From: Smithella sp.
GTDB taxonomy: Bacteria > Desulfobacterota > Syntrophia > Syntrophales > Smithellaceae
DNA length: 6,937 bases
Reading direction: 5' to 3'
NCBI GenBank assembly: GCA_012797505.1
Contig: JAAZOZ010000426.1
Coordinates: 1 to 6,937, forward strand
Shown here: in pieces, positions 5,641-6,937 of the stretch
Numbering within the stretch: position 1 is the stretch's first letter
How the letters are laid out: each line of letters starts with the position of its first letter
Program-made: the position numbers and the translations under genes
Notes under the pieces: model-generated
What the model was told of the DNA's origin: nothing
What the model saw: the letters and a program-made list of their open reading frames with translations, nothing else
Database searches by the model: none

Positions 5641-6101
5641 GGAATGTACCCCGTATTTCTAACAATCCTGATTGTTTTGCCTCCTACGTTCAACGTGATG
5701 TCATTTGTCGCCGGCGTTGTGCCTGCGGCATCTGTGCATGGACGCCCCCTGTTCTTGTCGAAACTGACGGTCTGGGTAATGCTTGTTCCGGACGGGAGTG
5801 AAATATTAACACTGTCTTCCCCCGGCAAATGGACTGTATTTGACACGTTTCCACCATTAAACAAGTGATAGGATGTCCCGCTGAACTCAATCCCCCAAAT
5901 TTCGTCTGTGTTCATGGCGCGGCTCTGTGCGTAGCGGAGTTGGGTCTTGAGTTTTTCCACACGGGCCGTATTATCCACATCCTGATGTGAGAAGACCATC
6001 CGGGAGATTGCAACGGCTGATAAAATGCCGATCACAAGAAGCACGGAAATGATTTCGATCAATGTAAATCCGCGGTTTGCAGTGATTAGTTTACTCATCA
6101 T
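5637..6101 (-). CDS. GspH/FimT-type pseudopilin
   Basis: A 154-residue prepilin. The leader MMSKLITANRG is cleaved before F12, followed by FTLIEIISVLLVIGILSAVA with E16 at mature position 5. Family marks of GspH/FimT (PF12019-like) are the helix segment LKTQLRYAQSRAMN (51-64) and the C-terminal strand pair ITLNVGGKTIRIVRNTGYIP, which ends in the usual TGYI. Pilins of this branch form part of the priming complex; FimT-like proteins in some species bind DNA for uptake, which cannot be judged here. Two consecutive ATGs exist (6101 and 6098). GGGGG lies one base before the first and four before the second, so the second may be used. The first overlaps the upstream stop as ATGA, suggesting coupled translation. 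Confidence 0.85.
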   Translation of the reverse strand: MMSKLITANRGFTLIEIISVLLVIGILSAVAISRMVFSHQDVDNTARVEKLKTQLRYAQSRAMNTDEIWGIEFSGTSYHLFNGGNVSNTVHLPGEDSVNISLPSGTSITQTVSFDKNRGRPCTDAAGTTPATNDITLNVGGKTIRIVRNTGYIP

Positions 6102-6709
6102 ACCCCCATAGCCGTCGATTCAAGAGATTCGGTTTGTTGACGGACAGCGCGAACCAGCAATAATCCCATCGCCAGCCCGGCTGCACCGGACGGCCAAACC
6201 AAAAATAGAGACAACTGGAATGGCAATAGCATGTGCGCGACCACGCTGCCGATCAGCAACGTCCCGATAAAAAATTTGACCCCGCGTCGAGCCAGAAGAA
6301 TCCCGAACTCGTTGTCCCGATGGAACGCGGCGCCGATGCCTATCAGCATCAGACCGAGAATGAGGGGCAACAACGGCGCATAGATAATGTTGCGGGAACT
6401 AAGTAAAAGCATCTTGAGACTCACGATTCCGGCCATCAAAAATAACGAGAATGCGAGCAGGAAAAACCCTGTCAGAATAAAGTAAAATGCGCATTCTGTC
6501 CTGGCCACGGGGCGACGGAAATCAACGGCCCAATTCCCGGCTAAAGCGGGCAGACGCCACATCCGCCAAAATGAAAAGCGCCCCGCGGGAATTTTCTCTT
6601 CCGACAGCCGCGTCATGACCTTGCGGGTAAAATCAGCCGGTGGAGCCACCCTGGGCGTCTTTTCCATCAACTGAATCAAGTCATCGAATTTGCTGAGATT
6701 ATTATCCAT
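6098..6709 (-). CDS. Four-helix membrane protein with a soluble N-terminal segment, leads the pilin operon
   Basis: A 203-residue protein I do not recognise as a named family. Residues 1-70 are soluble and include FDDLIQLMEKTPRVAPPADF then TRKVMTRL (about 7-35), the 'P-x-PPADFT-x-x-VM-x-RL' phrase seen in anti-sigma-like and zinc-finger-associated membrane proteins. No zinc-binding HxxxCxxC is present. Four hydrophobic segments follow at about 73-95, 108-128, 144-164 and 166-186, then a short charged tail. Start choice: the frame reaches a TTG at 6742 and an ATG at 6739, neither with a ribosome binding site. The ATG at 6709 has GGAAAGGG a few bases upstream and is preferred. It overlaps the GspH/FimT-like gene by ATGA and so is the operon's first gene. 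A membrane-bound regulator or an assembly factor for the pilins is possible; neither is shown. Confidence 0.6.
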   Translation of the reverse strand: MDNNLSKFDDLIQLMEKTPRVAPPADFTRKVMTRLSEEKIPAGRFSFWRMWRLPALAGNWAVDFRRPVARTECAFYFILTGFFLLAFSLFLMAGIVSLKMLLLSSRNIIYAPLLPLILGLMLIGIGAAFHRDNEFGILLARRGVKFFIGTLLIGSVVAHMLLPFQLSLFLVWPSGAAGLAMGLLLVRAVRQQTESLESTAMGV

Positions 6710-6755
6710 ACAACCCTTTCCTGCTTTCTCCCCGATCATCAATACACTATTGATA

Positions 6756-6785
6756 GATATACAACGACACCCCGGAAATAGTCAC
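6756..6785 (-). promoter_or_regulatory. Candidate promoter of the minor-pilin operon
   Basis: On the minus strand GTGACT (6785-6780) and TATATC (6761-6756) are 18 bases apart, each a four-of-six match to sigma70. Initiation near 6749 would leave a leader of about 40 bases before the ATG at 6709, containing a small CAATA-GTG-TATTG hairpin (6740-6752). No sigma54-type GG/GC pair was found at the right spacing. Weak; other sigma factors could act here. Confidence 0.3.
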
Positions 6786-6810
6786 AAATTGTTTCGAAAA
6801 CCTTGTACTT

Positions 6811-6852
6811 ACATCGGTGTGAATACATCGGTGTGAATACATCGGTGTGAAT
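6811..6852 (+). repeat. Three perfect tandem copies of a 14-bp unit (ACATCGGTGTGAAT)
   Basis: The unit is repeated without a mismatch at 6811-6824, 6825-6838 and 6839-6852, and ends one base before the -35 element at 6854. The placement between divergent genes, next to a promoter, suggests binding sites for an activator or repressor. There are no spacers, so it is not a CRISPR array. A slippage-prone repeat that varies between strains is an alternative. Confidence 0.8.
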
Positions 6853-6853
6853 A

Positions 6854-6881
6854 TTGACTTCGTCTATAATATGTGTATACT
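6854..6881 (+). promoter_or_regulatory. Strong sigma70-like promoter for the rightward gene
   Basis: TTGACT (6854-6859) and TATACT (6876-6881), each five of six to consensus, are 16 bases apart. A perfect TATAAT at 6865-6870 also exists but has no -35 at a useful distance. A start near 6888 leaves about 30 bases of leader, which holds the ribosome binding site AGGAGGGAGG (6901-6910). The tandem repeats lie directly upstream. Confidence 0.6.
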
Positions 6882-6917
6882 AAAAGTGAACACATTGAGC
6901 AGGAGGGAGGCAAAAAA

Positions 6918-6937
6918 ATGGAAATAACAGCCAAAGA
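6918..6937 (+). CDS. Start of a rightward gene, cut by the window edge
   Basis: ATG at 6918 follows AGGAGGGAGG at 6901-6910 with a seven-base A-rich gap and is the first start after the promoter at 6854-6881. Only six full codons are visible (MEITAK), too few to identify the product. It is divergent from the pilin operon and shares its control region, so it may be co-regulated with it or encode the regulator that binds the 14-bp repeats; both are guesses. Confidence 0.6.

Noticed and set aside
6710..6810. Sigma54 promoter for the pilin operon
   Set aside because: Type IV pilin genes often use sigma54, but no TGGCAC-N5-TTGC-like pair with correct GG/GC spacing is present on the minus strand.
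6811..6852. CRISPR array
   Set aside because: The 14-bp units are directly abutted with no spacers and are far shorter than CRISPR repeats.

Overview
The window looks like chromosomal DNA from a Gram-negative bacterium. The minor-pilin gene order, the abundance of palindromic repeats and the mix of toxin-antitoxin (TA) families resemble deltaproteobacterial (Desulfobacterota-type) genomes. This is a guess from style: no rRNA or other phylogenetic marker is present.

Left half (1-2382) is a low-density accessory zone. All recognisable genes lie on the minus strand. From the left edge: the end of an insertion sequence (about 1-51) that interrupts a RelE/ParE-type toxin gene (52-219); its intact, overlapping antitoxin of the PF09720 'addiction module component' family (219-440); a repeat-bearing spacer; a complete vapBC pair (vapC 785-1201, vapB 1201-1431) with a readable promoter; a gene-poor stretch; a truncated HEPN-domain gene (1778-2035) without its usual nucleotidyltransferase partner; and three closely spaced hairpins (2098-2274). 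The zone reads as a graveyard of TA modules, with one apparently intact system (vapBC) and at least two decayed ones.

Right half (2383-6709) is a five-gene minus-strand operon. In order of transcription it encodes a four-helix membrane protein of unknown function (6709-6098), a GspH/FimT-type pseudopilin (6101-5637), a PilV/GspI-type pilin (5640-5200), a PilW/GspJ-type pilin (5184-4666) and a 750-residue PilX-like protein (4635-2383). The first three genes are joined by ATGA overlaps. This is the minor-pilin cassette that primes type IV pili or type II secretion pseudopili. The last protein is the standout: a pilin-type membrane helix carries about 700 residues of beta-rich sequence, ending in what looks like a concanavalin/LamG-like module. 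It may be a modular tip pilin. No pilY1 is visible downstream.

Right edge (6710-6937) is a divergent control region. Three perfect 14-bp tandem repeats abut a strong sigma70-like promoter that drives a plus-strand gene. Only the first six codons of that gene fall in the window.

The most notable items are the giant modular pilin, the triple 14-bp repeat at the divergent promoter, and the toxin gene cut by an insertion sequence with its antitoxin left intact.
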